Shown in pieces: positions 24,511-35,500 of a stretch of DNA of 64,000 bases; the stretch's first letter is position 1, and each line of letters opens with the position of its first letter. This stretch comes from Achatina immaculata. Its lineage: Eukaryota; Mollusca; Gastropoda; Stylommatophora; Achatinidae. The stretch spans positions 25,543,314-25,607,313 of the forward strand of contig CM019691.1 of the NCBI GenBank assembly GCA_009760885.1, read 5' to 3'. Below the pieces are notes generated by a model. That model ran no database searches and was not told the DNA's origin. It worked only from the letters and a program-made list of their open reading frames with translations. A program made the position numbers and the translations under genes.

Positions 24511-24842
24511 CACCCTCCTTCCCCTTCCAGCCTGAAAACAGCTGTGGACTGCCTTCACAGCCTGAGAACAGCTTTTGACACCCTCTTTCCCCTCCCAGCC
24601 TGAGAACAGCTTTTGACACCCTCCTTCCCCTCCCAGCCTGAGAACAGCTTTTGACACCCTCCTTCCCCTCCCAGCCTGAGAACAGCTTTTGACACCCTCC
24701 TTCCCCTCCCAGCCTGAGAACAGCTTTTGACACCCTCCTTCCCCTCCCAGCCTGAGAACAGCTTTTGACACCCTCCTTCTCCTCCCAGCCTGAGAACAGC
24801 TTTTGACACCCTCCTTCCCCTCCCAGCCTGAGAACAGCCGTG
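24510..24842. repeat. minisatellite, 38-bp unit, right block
   Basis: About nine near-identical units, more homogeneous than the left block. Confidence 0.95.
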
Positions 24843-24849
24843 GATTCCT

Positions 24850-25371
24850 CATTAAAAAATAAACGGCGTTAGACAGAACTCAGATGATGTGAAGATTTGT
24901 TTTTTTTTTCATTGAACTAAGCTATTTGCTGGTCTGTGAATCCTGGGGGGGGGGGGGGGGGTGTCCATGGTCCCCAGGCTGAGAATCACTTATCTAGACT
25001 AACTAGGCATAGGAATGTGTGCACCCACTAAATTACAGCTGATGAGATAAATTCCTAATAAACTGGTTGTTTATATTAATTTCCTCATTATCCCATTGCT
25101 CAAAGTTTCATTAACATTAGTGTCAACTTTATTTGCAAATTTCCTCTTATTTTTCCATTATTCTGAAATAATTTGCTGTTAAGCAAAGAATACAGAATCA
25201 GATATGTGTGTGTGTGTGTGTGTTTTTCTTTCTCTGTCGTGTAATGCAAGTTTTATGTGTATGTATGAAACTTTGGTTTTTAATAAATGTTTTATAACCA
25301 CGCGTGACCTTTTGGTTCCTGGTCGAGATTCAGTTTCATTTCCGTCAGAGTTTCACTTTTCTGAATAGGCT
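24850..25371. other. intergenic, simple repeats
   Basis: Contains a G run at 24944-24961 and a TG run at 25206-25223. No gene. Confidence 0.5.
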
Positions 25372-26158
25372 GTATTATAACAGCCTGGCTGCATTACTGC
25401 TGTTGTATATTATAACAGCCTGGTTGCATTACTGCTGTTGTGTATTATAAAAGCCTGGGTGCATTACTGCTGTTGTGTATTATAACAGCCTGGCTGCATT
25501 ACTGCTGTTGTGTATTATAACAGCCTGGGTGTATTACTGCTGTTGTGTATTATAACAGCCTGGGTGCATTACTGCTATTGTGTATTATAACAGCCTGGCT
25601 GCATTGCTGCTGTTGTGTATTATAACAGCCTGGCTGCATTACTGCTGTTGTGTATTATATCAGCCTGGGTGCATTACTGCTGGTGTGTATTATATCAGCC
25701 TGGGTGCATTACTGCTGTTGTGTATTATATCAGCCTGGGTGCATTACTGCTGTTGTGTATTATATCAGCCTGGGTGCATTACTGCTATTGTGTATTATAT
25801 CAGCCTGGGTGCACTACTGCTGGTGTGTATTATATCAGCCTGGGTGCATTACTGCTGTTGTGTATTATATCAGCCTGGGTGCATTACTGCTGTTGTGTAT
25901 TATAACAGCCTGGCTGCATTGCTGCTGTTGTGTATTATAACAGCCTGGGTGCATTACTGCTGTTGTGTATTATATCAGCCTGGGTGCATTACTGCTGTGT
26001 ATTATATCAGCCTGGGTGCATTACTGCTGTTGTGTATTATATCAGCCTGGGTGCATTACTGCTGTTGTGTATTATAACAGCCTGGGTGCATTACTGCTGT
26101 TGTGTATTATAACAGCCTGGTTGCATTACTGCTGATTTGTAGTATAACAGCCTGGTTG
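25372..26158. repeat. minisatellite, 35-bp unit (~22 copies)
   Basis: Core CAGCCTGGGTGCATTACTGC and TGTATTATA, with C/G and A/T variants shared by neighbouring units. The long plus-strand open frames across it are artefacts. Confidence 0.97.
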
Positions 26159-26159
26159 C

Positions 26160-26490
26160 AGAGGATGTTCTCAGCTGCTGATATGGTGAAGGTGTTAAAG
26201 CACAAACATCGTGTCTGACAGGGAGCGGGTTATGACAGATATTTTTGCAATCTTGAGTGAAGTCCAAAAAGCAGTTTGAAGTGCTTCTTTAACCGACTCC
26301 ACCACCATGGGAACTGTAGTAATCAATAGCCTGTTAGCCAGACTGCATGTGTTACTGGGGTGGTAACAGTGTAGAGTTGGGACATAGTCTTAGTCAGCTA
26401 TATTTCATCAACTCTGATGCCAGCATGACAGCTATGAGTTGTTTTGACTGCCAGTTTATGCTGCATCTTCACCCCCTGCGAAAGCTTGGG
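26160..26490 (+). repeat. dispersed repeat, family P copy 2
   Basis: Blocks GTGAAGGTGTTAAAGCACAA, CTTCTTTAACCGACTCCACC, CCATGGGAACTGTAGTAATC and AGCATGACAGCTATGAGTTG align with the other three copies. Directly abuts the 35-bp minisatellite. Confidence 0.82.
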
Positions 26491-26924
26491 AGAGTGAAGT
26501 AAAGACTGGCAAGAACTTCACTGTTGATGCCACTGAGATATCTGACAATGCGGTAAGAAGGAACAGCGTTCATCAATTATCTGTTGTATGCTCTGGAAAG
26601 CCATGAAAGCATTATAGCTTGGTATCACTAAGTGAACTAAGTATGCTATCATCGCTGTGTGAACAAAATGTGGACTTGCTTTCAGTAGCTTGTTTGAGAC
26701 TTGCTGCACAAAGAGTAATTACTGGTTTGATAACAAATTTATTAGAAATGTTAAATTTTATTACTAAACCAATAAATTTTCACATTATTGCACAAAATAA
26801 CTTTTTTTTTTTCTTCTCTTCCTTATATTTTTTCTTGCTGAAATAATTTCACTTTTTTTTTTTCTTTCATTGACAGCAGAGGTTAATCAAAACAGGATAA
26901 TCTATGGATGTCTATACAGCCACT

Positions 26925-27509
26925 TACATCTTACATCCTTTCCGTGCCGTTAAACATCACATAGGGCTCACATAGTTGTTTGCCAAGCTTTCCTGTTCTC
27001 GGCAAGTCTTTCAACTTCATCATCTTTCTCTCTGTCCACTAAACTGGCCTCTCTTAACAATGTCCTCTTTAGAGTTTCACGTGGTCAACCTCTTTTTCTT
27101 CGGCCTGTATTGCTCCACTTCATAGCTTGTTTTGGTATTCTGTTTCTTCTCATCACATGGCCTAGATATATCCATCTTCTTTTTCTGATCACCCATGAGA
27201 CAGGTTGTTCTTTGCTCATCTGTCTTATCTCTGTGTTGTTCTTGAATTCATTCAGCTTTATACCAAGTATTTTCCTTAGGCATTTGTTTTCAAAAGAGTA
27301 TAATTTCTTATCTATTTCTTTAGATGTTTTCCAGCTTTCACATGCATAAATGAGGGTGGATATCACAATTGACTTGAATAATCTTAACTTTGTTTCTGTA
27401 CTTGTAACTTTTTAATTTCATATGTTCTCATTATTTTTGAAGGACAATGCTGTGTCTGCAATTCTAATACTAACGTCCTTCGTGGTGTCACCGTCCTGGT
27501 CTTCTTCTT
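26925..27509 (-). mobile_element. LINE family B fragment, copy 3
   Basis: Minus strand reads STLIYACESWKTSKEIDKKL, NKCLRKILGIKLNEFKNNTE and RRWIYLGHVMRR; the 3' end has the CCGTGCCGTTAAAC motif of the family. Frameshifted. Confidence 0.87.
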
Positions 27510-27519
27510 CTGTGTTTGA

Positions 27520-28548
27520 GGTTGTTGGTCACTTCAGATCCTGATCCCTGTCGACATGGCAAACCCCGCAGTCCTCTCCAGATCCTGATAGAAGCCCAAA
27601 AGCTTTTGCCCCAAGCTTGTGTCCTCTGGCCATGTCTCACTCCTCAGGTCTGCATGTTTTGGGCACTCTTGTAGGATATGTTCTGGAGTCTGGACTCCAC
27701 TGCCACAAGGACAATCGTCTGTGTGAGACATTTTGAGTCGATGCAGGTGGCTCAATAGTCTGCAGTGGCCTGTCCATAGGTGAAAGAAGATGGTTTGTTG
27801 ATGTCTTTGTAGTTGGTGTATTGTATCTGGTTCACTGTTGCATTTCAATTTCTTTTCTCCATTCAGATTTGCACTGGTTATGGATTATGGTTTTTGCCTC
27901 TTTGTAGTTTACTGGATGATTGGTTTGATCTTGATTGCTGCCAGCTTTGGATCGGCTGTAAGCTATTTCATTGCTAGTTATTCTTTTACTTTATTCCACA
28001 GTGGGACAGTACCCATTGTAGGGCCACGGTTGTTGACAGTGTAAGGTGCAGTTCTGTTGTGATTTCCTGCATGTTTGCCTGTGGGTTCTTTGTTGTTTTT
28101 AGAGATTCTAGAAGTGCCCTGCAGTCTGTTAAGAAGGCTATTTTGTGTGGTGGGTGCTGGTTTTCTGTTTTAAGTGTTCTGAGGGCTTCAAGGAGGGCTG
28201 TTGTTTCTGTCCTGTAGTTGGAGGGAATCTTTCCCGTCGCAAAGGGCTTTTTGTTTTGTCTCTCATCTGTGTATCTTATGTAAATGCCCCACCTCCATTT
28301 TTTACTGCTTTTTCTCCAGACCCATCTGTGTACACATGTGTCCATTCAGTTGGGTTGTATTTGCTGTCAATCAGCTCCTGGGTCAGTGTCTTCATCTGAA
28401 GTATTGTTAGGTAGTCCTTTTTGTGTATGCCTGGTACCTCTGTGAGGACTGTTATCTTTTCATCCTGGTCTATGTGTCCACTAGTGTCAATAAATACAAT
28501 CAGCGGTTTCTTGTTTAATTTTCTGCCCAAAATATTTACAGGAACACC
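27520..28548 (-). mobile_element. LINE with RNase H domain (I/Jockey-like), 3' part
   Basis: Minus strand: THVYTDGSGEKAVKNGGGAF (RNase H first Asp), YRTETTALLEALRTLK, KIAFLTDCRALLESLK, LQWVLSHCGIK, then a C-terminal Cys/His stretch SHTDDCPCGSGVQTPEHILQ. This is RNase H followed by a C-terminal zinc knuckle as in RNase H-bearing non-LTR elements. Two frames, so inactive. Confidence 0.88.
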
Positions 28549-28559
28549 ACCTGGTGGTG

Positions 28560-28824
28560 GCCTGGTTAGCTGAATGGTTAGGCACTTGTTTTACTAATCT
28601 GGTGCTACCAGATTAAATTCCTAGCAGTGGAGATTTTTCCAAAAAGGTCCTGGGGTACCAACCCAACCTCTATAAATCAGTACCAGAGAAATCTGGAAAA
28701 GTAAATGCAGTCAGGCATGATGCTGACCACATCACACGTTCATGCGCTGATGGTCTTGGAAATACGAGCCTACCCTCACTATGGCTCAGTGGCATGGAAA
28801 TGAGGATTTTACGTTTATTATGCT
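28560..28824 (+). mobile_element. tRNA-derived SINE, copy 2
   Basis: Head GCCTGGTTAGCTGAATGG, a degraded B box, and the conserved body ACCAGAGAAATCTGGAAAAG. Flanking 11-bp repeats ACCTGGTGGTG and ACTTGGTGGTG (28549-28559, 28825-28835) differ by one base. Inserted upstream of an RNase H LINE. Confidence 0.82.
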
Positions 28825-28835
28825 ACTTGGTGGTG

Positions 28836-29437
28836 ATGGATCTTCCTACTTCTGTGAGCTAGAAGCTCTTGGCAACTGATGCCATATAGTGAAGAACTTG
28901 TTTTCTTTCATTCAGCCTTTGGAATATGGACAGCTGTGAACATCTGGGTGAATTGGAAGCTGCTTCTTTTTTTTTTTTTTTTATAATTCATCTAGTAGTA
29001 GGAAATGTTAACCTCCTTCTTCTTCATTATAACAGAGTCTGTAACTGGGCTGTGCTTTTTCTTGATTCTGCTTAGGTCTCTGATTAAGGTGATATGATTT
29101 GCTTACAGCCTGAAAACAACGCTTTGGTTTTTATCTGTTTAGTTTGCATGATCTATAATGTGGGTCTGGTTTGCTTATGTGCTTGTACAGGGCGTGCCCA
29201 GCATTCCCTCTTGTCCACTGGTTCAGCCATTTTTCTCTGGTGATGCCTCAAATGATTTGCTGGACTGTGTGGTAGGATACCTGTTTGTTTGGTTGGAGGG
29301 TCACTGTGCACCCTGTTTAGTAAGACTGTTGACCTGGTGGATACATCTTTCCAATTATTTGTTTCATGCATTTCGATCAAGAATTTTGTTCTGACCTGTG
29401 AGTTAAAAATAAACAATGCAGCTGCCAAAGAAAAAGT
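28836..29437. other. intergenic, downstream of PDCD7
   Basis: T-rich run at 28967-28982. No gene seen on either strand. Confidence 0.45.
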
Positions 29438-29443
29438 TTTATT
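29438..29443 (-). terminator. PDCD7 polyadenylation signal
   Basis: AATAAA on the minus strand, 12 nt beyond the PDCD7 stop codon, followed by a T-rich stretch. The predicted 3' UTR is very short. Confidence 0.6.
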
Positions 29444-29455
29444 CACTGAGTGAAA

Positions 29456-29573
29456 TCATTTGAGAGCTGAGGCCCAAACTGCACTGCTTGGTGGTTCAGG
29501 GAGAACCCATGAGATTGGTATGACACTGGATGTAGGTGTGTTCTCTGATACTAAGAAAGAGTCCCACTCATGC
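29456..29573 (-). CDS. PDCD7: PDCD7 terminal coding exon 9
   Basis: Acceptor TTTCCTTTGCAG, phase 2 in. With exon 8 it gives RHEWDSFLVSENTPTSS then VIPISWVLPEPPSSAVWA and ends SALK-stop. This matches the human ending (HDWDQYLV, GWVLPPLPS, WATAVK) almost residue for residue in layout and so fixes the gene identity. Confidence 0.93.
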
Positions 29574-32500
29574 CTGCAAAGGAAAACCAAAACATGAGAT
29601 TATGGCTTTAAACTACAAACCGGTAGCATGTGTGATGAACCTAAAAGAGTTAAACCAGTATGTATGATGAATCTAAAGGAGTTAAACCAGTATGTATGAT
29701 GAATCTAAAAGAGTTAAACCAGTAAGTATGATGAATCTAAAAGAGTTAAACCAGTATGTATGATGAATCTAAAAGAGTTAAACCAGTATGTATGATGAAT
29801 CTAAAAGAGTTAAAACAGTATGTATGATGAATCTAAGAGTTAAAACAGTATGTATGATGAATCTAAAAGAGTTAAAACAGTATGTATGATGAATCTAAAA
29901 GAGTTAAACCAGTATGTATGATGAATCTAAAAGAGTTAAAACAGTATGTATGATGAATCTAAAAGAGTTAAAACAGTATGTATGATGAATCTAAAAGAGT
30001 TAAAACAGTATGTATGATGAATCTAAAAGAGTTAACCTGAGAAATCAGCATTGTAATACTCAGCAGCATTCTGCCTCACACAAACTTTCTAAAACTATAA
30101 ACTGTTGCAATTTTACAAGTTAAAGATTAACACAAACTGCAAAATAATCTACAAACTTGATCTAGCAGGTTCAGTGTGAATACAACAAACTTGATCTACC
30201 AGGTTCAATGGGAGTGCAACAAACCTGACCTAGCAGGTCTGATGTGAATACAACAAATTTGCCCTTTAGGTTTAATATGAATACAACAAACCTGATCTGT
30301 ATAAAGGCCTGGAGGGAATTCTCAGCTTGCTTGTAGTACTGAGTATATGGAAACAGTGGGCTTGATTCTGTGATCTCCTCTGTGGGGACAAAAAAAAAAA
30401 ACTCCACAAAATTATAATAATGTGAAAAAAATTCTGTGATTTCCTCAAAACAGTATATCTAAATCTGTCAGGTGTAAGTTTTTTTTTTAAATAGCAGGTT
30501 GTTGGTAGCTTAACTTCATCTACTGAGCAAAGTGTCCTTAAATCCATCAACTGAGAAAAGTGTCCTTAAATCCATCAACTGAGCAAAGTGTCCTTAAATC
30601 CATCTACTGAGAAAAGTGTCCTTAAATCCATCAACTGAGCAAAGTGTTCTTAAATCCATCAACTGAGCAAAGTGTCCTTAAATCCATCACCTGAGGAAAG
30701 TGTCCTTAAATCCATCAACTGAGAAAAGTGTCCTTAAATCCATCAACTGAAAAAAAGTGTCCTTAAATCCATCAACTGAGCAGTGTCCTTAAATCCATCA
30801 ACTGAGCAAAGTGTCCTTAAATCCATCAACTGAGCAAAGTGTCCTTAAATCCATCTACTGAGCAAAGTGTCCTTAAATCTATCTACTGAGCAGTGTCCTT
30901 AAATCCATCTATTGAGCAAAGTGTCCTTAAATCCATCAACTGAGCAAAGTGTCCTTAAATCCATCAACTGAGCAAAGTGTCCTTAAATTCATCTACAGAG
31001 CAAAGTGTCCTTCAATCCATCTACTGAGCAAAGTGTCCTTAAATCCATCTATCGAACAAAGTGTCCTATGAATTTTAATATTACCATCCAGGAGCATGAG
31101 AAGATTCATAACCTCATGTTCCCATATCCGTATTTTTTTTACCTTGATCCCTATGGTACTGCTTCAGAAGTGAGTGAGACTGGAACCACAATGTCTAAAG
31201 AAATGGATATGTCTGTCAGCAATATAAAGATGCACATCAGAAGTAACTGGAAACGAGCTCTCGTCAGTGTATTTAGAGAAATCAGATATTCACATAAAAG
31301 TACTGCAATAATGCTTCACTGGGCCGTCAGAGTATGTCATAAACACAAAAAATGCTCCGATACTGACATCATGGTCCTGCTATTCACAAGCCAAGACTGT
31401 GGAAGTGAAGTCAAGTGATGACAAACAACAAACAGTTTTTTAACAGAAAGCAACAATACACTGTAGACCTTTAATATCTAATGACATTACAGAAGTCAAG
31501 TAGTATCAAGTGATGGCAAACAGCTCTGTAATACAATACTTAATCGTCCATTAACTTCTACCACAGAAATGAACTTGCCTTTAGGCCCAAAAAGCATGGC
31601 CCATAACTCTTCATCTTCTTCCCTCTGTTTCTGCTTTTCTTTCTCAATCTGCAGTAGTCTTTCTTTTTCAGTATTTTGATCCTGTTCTGATTTGATCACT
31701 TGCTGTGAAGAAATAAAGCACAAACAGTAAAAGACCATTGTTCACACACTCAGTGTGCAGTTTTTTTCTTTGTATTTCTATACTTATAAAAACTCAAGGG
31801 CAAAAAAAAGAGAGGAAGGCAGAGAGAAAAACATCTGAATGGAAAGACCAAACAGCATGAGAAAATTGAACTAATAAGAAACACCAAGGACTGAAGAAAC
31901 ACTCCATGCAATGAATGAATTATAATTTCAGTGATAACAGATTCAAGAACCATCAAGATTTTACTCATCACTTACCTGCCTGCCAGTCAGGAATGGCTTG
32001 GGTTAAAGTGTCCAGTTTGGCATGAACAAAGTTAAAAATGTTCTGAGATAACATTTACTTTCAAACTGCTTCATACAGCTAGCTTTATATCCCATTTTAA
32101 CTACATTTTAGCACTTGATGATAAATAGTCTGTTTTTCTTATGCAGTAAATGATAATTTATTAAGAAAATTTGACTTATAACAGCTGAGTGGTCATCTTT
32201 CCTTTAGGGACAATGTTTCTCTCTCTGAACCATAAATGCCCAAAGCACATGGGGGCTTCCCCAAATGCCTCTTTAGGGACAATGTAATCAAATCTTAATC
32301 ATTAAACTTGTCTTACTTATCTCTGTGCCCTAATAAACATCTGACTGTTTTCTGCCTTTTTTTCTGTTCCCTTTTTTTTCACTGCTTTTGATCACGTGGC
32401 TATTTTCATTGTTGAAAATGATACCCGAACAGGTGGATTATCAGTTGTTGATGAACAAACGTCATTATACCAATATTTTGGTATCTGTGCCAATTTCAAA

Positions 32501-35500
32501 AGATCTTTTGACTACCCCAGATAAAACATAAGACACTGTTTGCAGCTGCAGATAGTACTGTACAGTCATAAGGCAGCAATCAAACCAGATCTGATTTAGG
32601 CAATTTCATCTGTAAAGAAGAAACAACCAAAAGGTTAAAGAAAGCTAGGGTTCCTACCTTCAGTTTGGCCTCCTCCTCTTTGTAGCACTCCAACTGAGAC
32701 TGCACCAGCCTAGTCATGTCAGCTATTTTCTCCTCAAATGCCTGCCTTGATTCACCAAGATCTGTGTCTCCTATGTGTACAATATGAGAACATCATTTCA
32801 CTCACCATTTTAATATCAGGATGCCTATATAGTGAACTGCACTTATCACTTATGGTGAGATACTCCAATACACACAATACACATTTTAATTGTTTATAAA
32901 TGTCACAGATATGACAATACGTGATCCATAATATTAATGAAGCTCAGTGAGATTGTGGAAGTGAAGTCAATTGATGAAAAATAGTTCTTTAATAGAAGGC
33001 ATCACTACACAGTAGACCCTTAATATCTAATGAGATCACAGAAGATAACTGGTCAGATGATGGCAAACAACTCATTAATGTAAGGCAATACTGTGGAGAA
33101 GATTCTCTAATGAGACCATGGAAGTTAAGTGAAGTCAAACAGAGGCAAACAACTCTTTCATAAAGGCAGGAAAGTGACAGAGCACAGTGCTGTATGGTTA
33201 GAATTAGAAAAAAATTGTAGGCAAAGCACTGCATATGCATGAGAAAGAAAAATGACAAGAGAATTAATTAGCTGGGACTTGGAATCAGACTTTGGTAGGA
33301 CAAGAAACTGTCTAGTCATGAGAGTACAGTGCACTAATCAACTCTGCTATGTCACACCATGGCTGCTCATCCTACCAGAGTCCATGGTTCAAGTCCCAGG
33401 TAATTCTCTTGTCTTTTTTCTTTCTCTCACATCTAAAGTGCTGTGTCTATGATTTTTCTAAGTTTAACCATACAACACTGTGCTCTATCACTTTACTGTG
33501 TGAAAGTCTCAGTTTCCTATTTGTGAAAATGTGTTTCACAGAAGGCAACAATGCACAAGAGACCTTTCATATAGCTCTTTAATACAAAGCAACACTACAC
33601 AGTAGGAATGGCTTTATTTAATAACTCATTCATTCATTCCTTTGCATGTCCCTTGCGGAACTTTGCCTCCCAAACAGCACTCCTGTAGGCCTCTCGGTTG
33701 TGAGCAAGATGGCCTGCTGCTGCTGCATCCATTTCCAGATCATCAACGATGTCTTGCAGCCATCTTCGTTTCGGTCTTCCTCTTTTCCTTTTTCCCATTA
33801 TGTATCCTTCCAATACGGTCTTCTCTAAATTATCATGACGTTTAATGTGGCCAAAATATTTAAGTTTTCTCTATTTAATAACTAAACAAACAAAATTGAT
33901 AGTTTCAAAGTATCTGCTGCAAGAAAACAATCAGTAGTTTTATCAATGAGAATTAAACAAAGGTTCATCTGGTCCCAAATAAATCTGTTTACTTTCCTAC
34001 TATTTCTTGGGGAACATGAAATGACAATAAACATGAATCTTCATTTAACAGCCATTTCACCCCGATAGAATATGAGTGAAATACAATAACTTTACGATCA
34101 CTTACTGACTGTAGATACAAAACAATCGAAAAAAAAAACCTGTTCGTTTCCTTAACTAGAATAAACCTCGGAATCAGTAAAACCATAGGTAATTTTACTG
34201 TCACACTCTTCCATATGAAAATCTACCCAGTGAACAGAGACTTCATTAAAAACAAACCCCTTTTTTGGGCTGCATCTCTTCGAATCAGTCTTAGCTTCTG
34301 GAGAGCCAGCATTGTCTCAATTAAGCGGCTTGCATCCTGAATCTCTCTTGTCACTTTGCTCAAAGTGCGGTCAGCGGCAGTCTTTCTGCTCTTCCTCTGA
34401 TGATAAAGTTATCAGAAGCTCGAGTTTATTATTCCTCAAAATGATCTAAAAATATTTTGCATCTGGTAAGAAAATAGTAAATAAATAAATGTGCTAAAAA
34501 ATATTCTTAGGAGAAAGAAAAGCCATCTCAGATTAAAGACAAAGTTGAAACAGCTTGGAATATAAATAGAAGAAAATAGAATGGTCAGTAACATACAAGT
34601 ATTTTTTCTTCTCCTATGTTCCCAGAACTGGAAGCTGGTGTTCTCTGAAGTTGATGTGGTCAAGATGTTCTGGTGCAGCATCATATCAGCTTGGAAGTGG
34701 GTTACAGTGGCTATTTTTTTCACTTGAGTGGAGCTATAAAGCAGGGGGATGTATAGTACTTCTTTAGCAGACTCCATTGCCATGGGGGGGGGGGGGGGGC
34801 CTATGGTGATCCCTGCCCCATTAGCTAGGTACCAACAGATAGGTGGGAAGGGTCTCAGTCAGCTATGTTTCACCAACCCTAATGCTATCATGTCAGCTGT
34901 ATGTCACTGAATGCCAAATCAGACAGCGTCTTCAACCCTATGCAACCCTTTGCAAAAATAAAGAGAATTAAGAGTAAATGAGATTTAACAACTGAAGAAG
35001 AAAAATGGGAGACCACTGAAATGCACGCAATGAGCCCTGTGACTCATTCTCATTTGCTGGTAGTATCATTTAGCATACATTTATCCTTACACTTGGACGG
35101 TGATCAACTAAACAATTATCGTTCAGTACTCCATATAGTGTCTTTTATGGAAGTAGAATGAGTACAATCATCCATCCATTCAAGTCTTTAGCAACCATCA
35201 TTCATTATGCTTTGTTGTGCCTTGTATAGTACAAATAAATTACCTGCAAATAATCTGTGCATGGTGTCCCAGCTATGTCTCAAGCTGTTCATAATGGCTT
35301 CTTCATTGTGTAGTTATGAGACTTGATTATCTCACTGCTCTTTCCATAAAATGTTGGTTTATTTATATAAATGGCTTGTCAGTCTGATGAATGATTCCAA
35401 ACCGGGAAGATAAGTACATGCTTCCAAACATGTTCCCTATTCTTTGACTGTTCAACTCAGGAACTTTTTTAGAAAGCTATGCTGCCTCTACAAATAGCTC

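Noticed and set aside
23671..24852. Long Gly/Ser/Cys-rich open frames on the minus strand
   Set aside because: They are the 38-bp minisatellite read in three frames; the protein repeat is exactly 38 residues per three units.
25580..26112. 165-residue repeated plus-strand frame rich in Leu, Cys and Tyr
   Set aside because: Pure product of the 35-bp array; no start context, splice sites or flanking coding sequence.
32222..32275. Short reverse match to the LINE D 3' region (4590-4680)
   Set aside because: Only about 55 bp with an internal gap; too short to annotate as a separate element.
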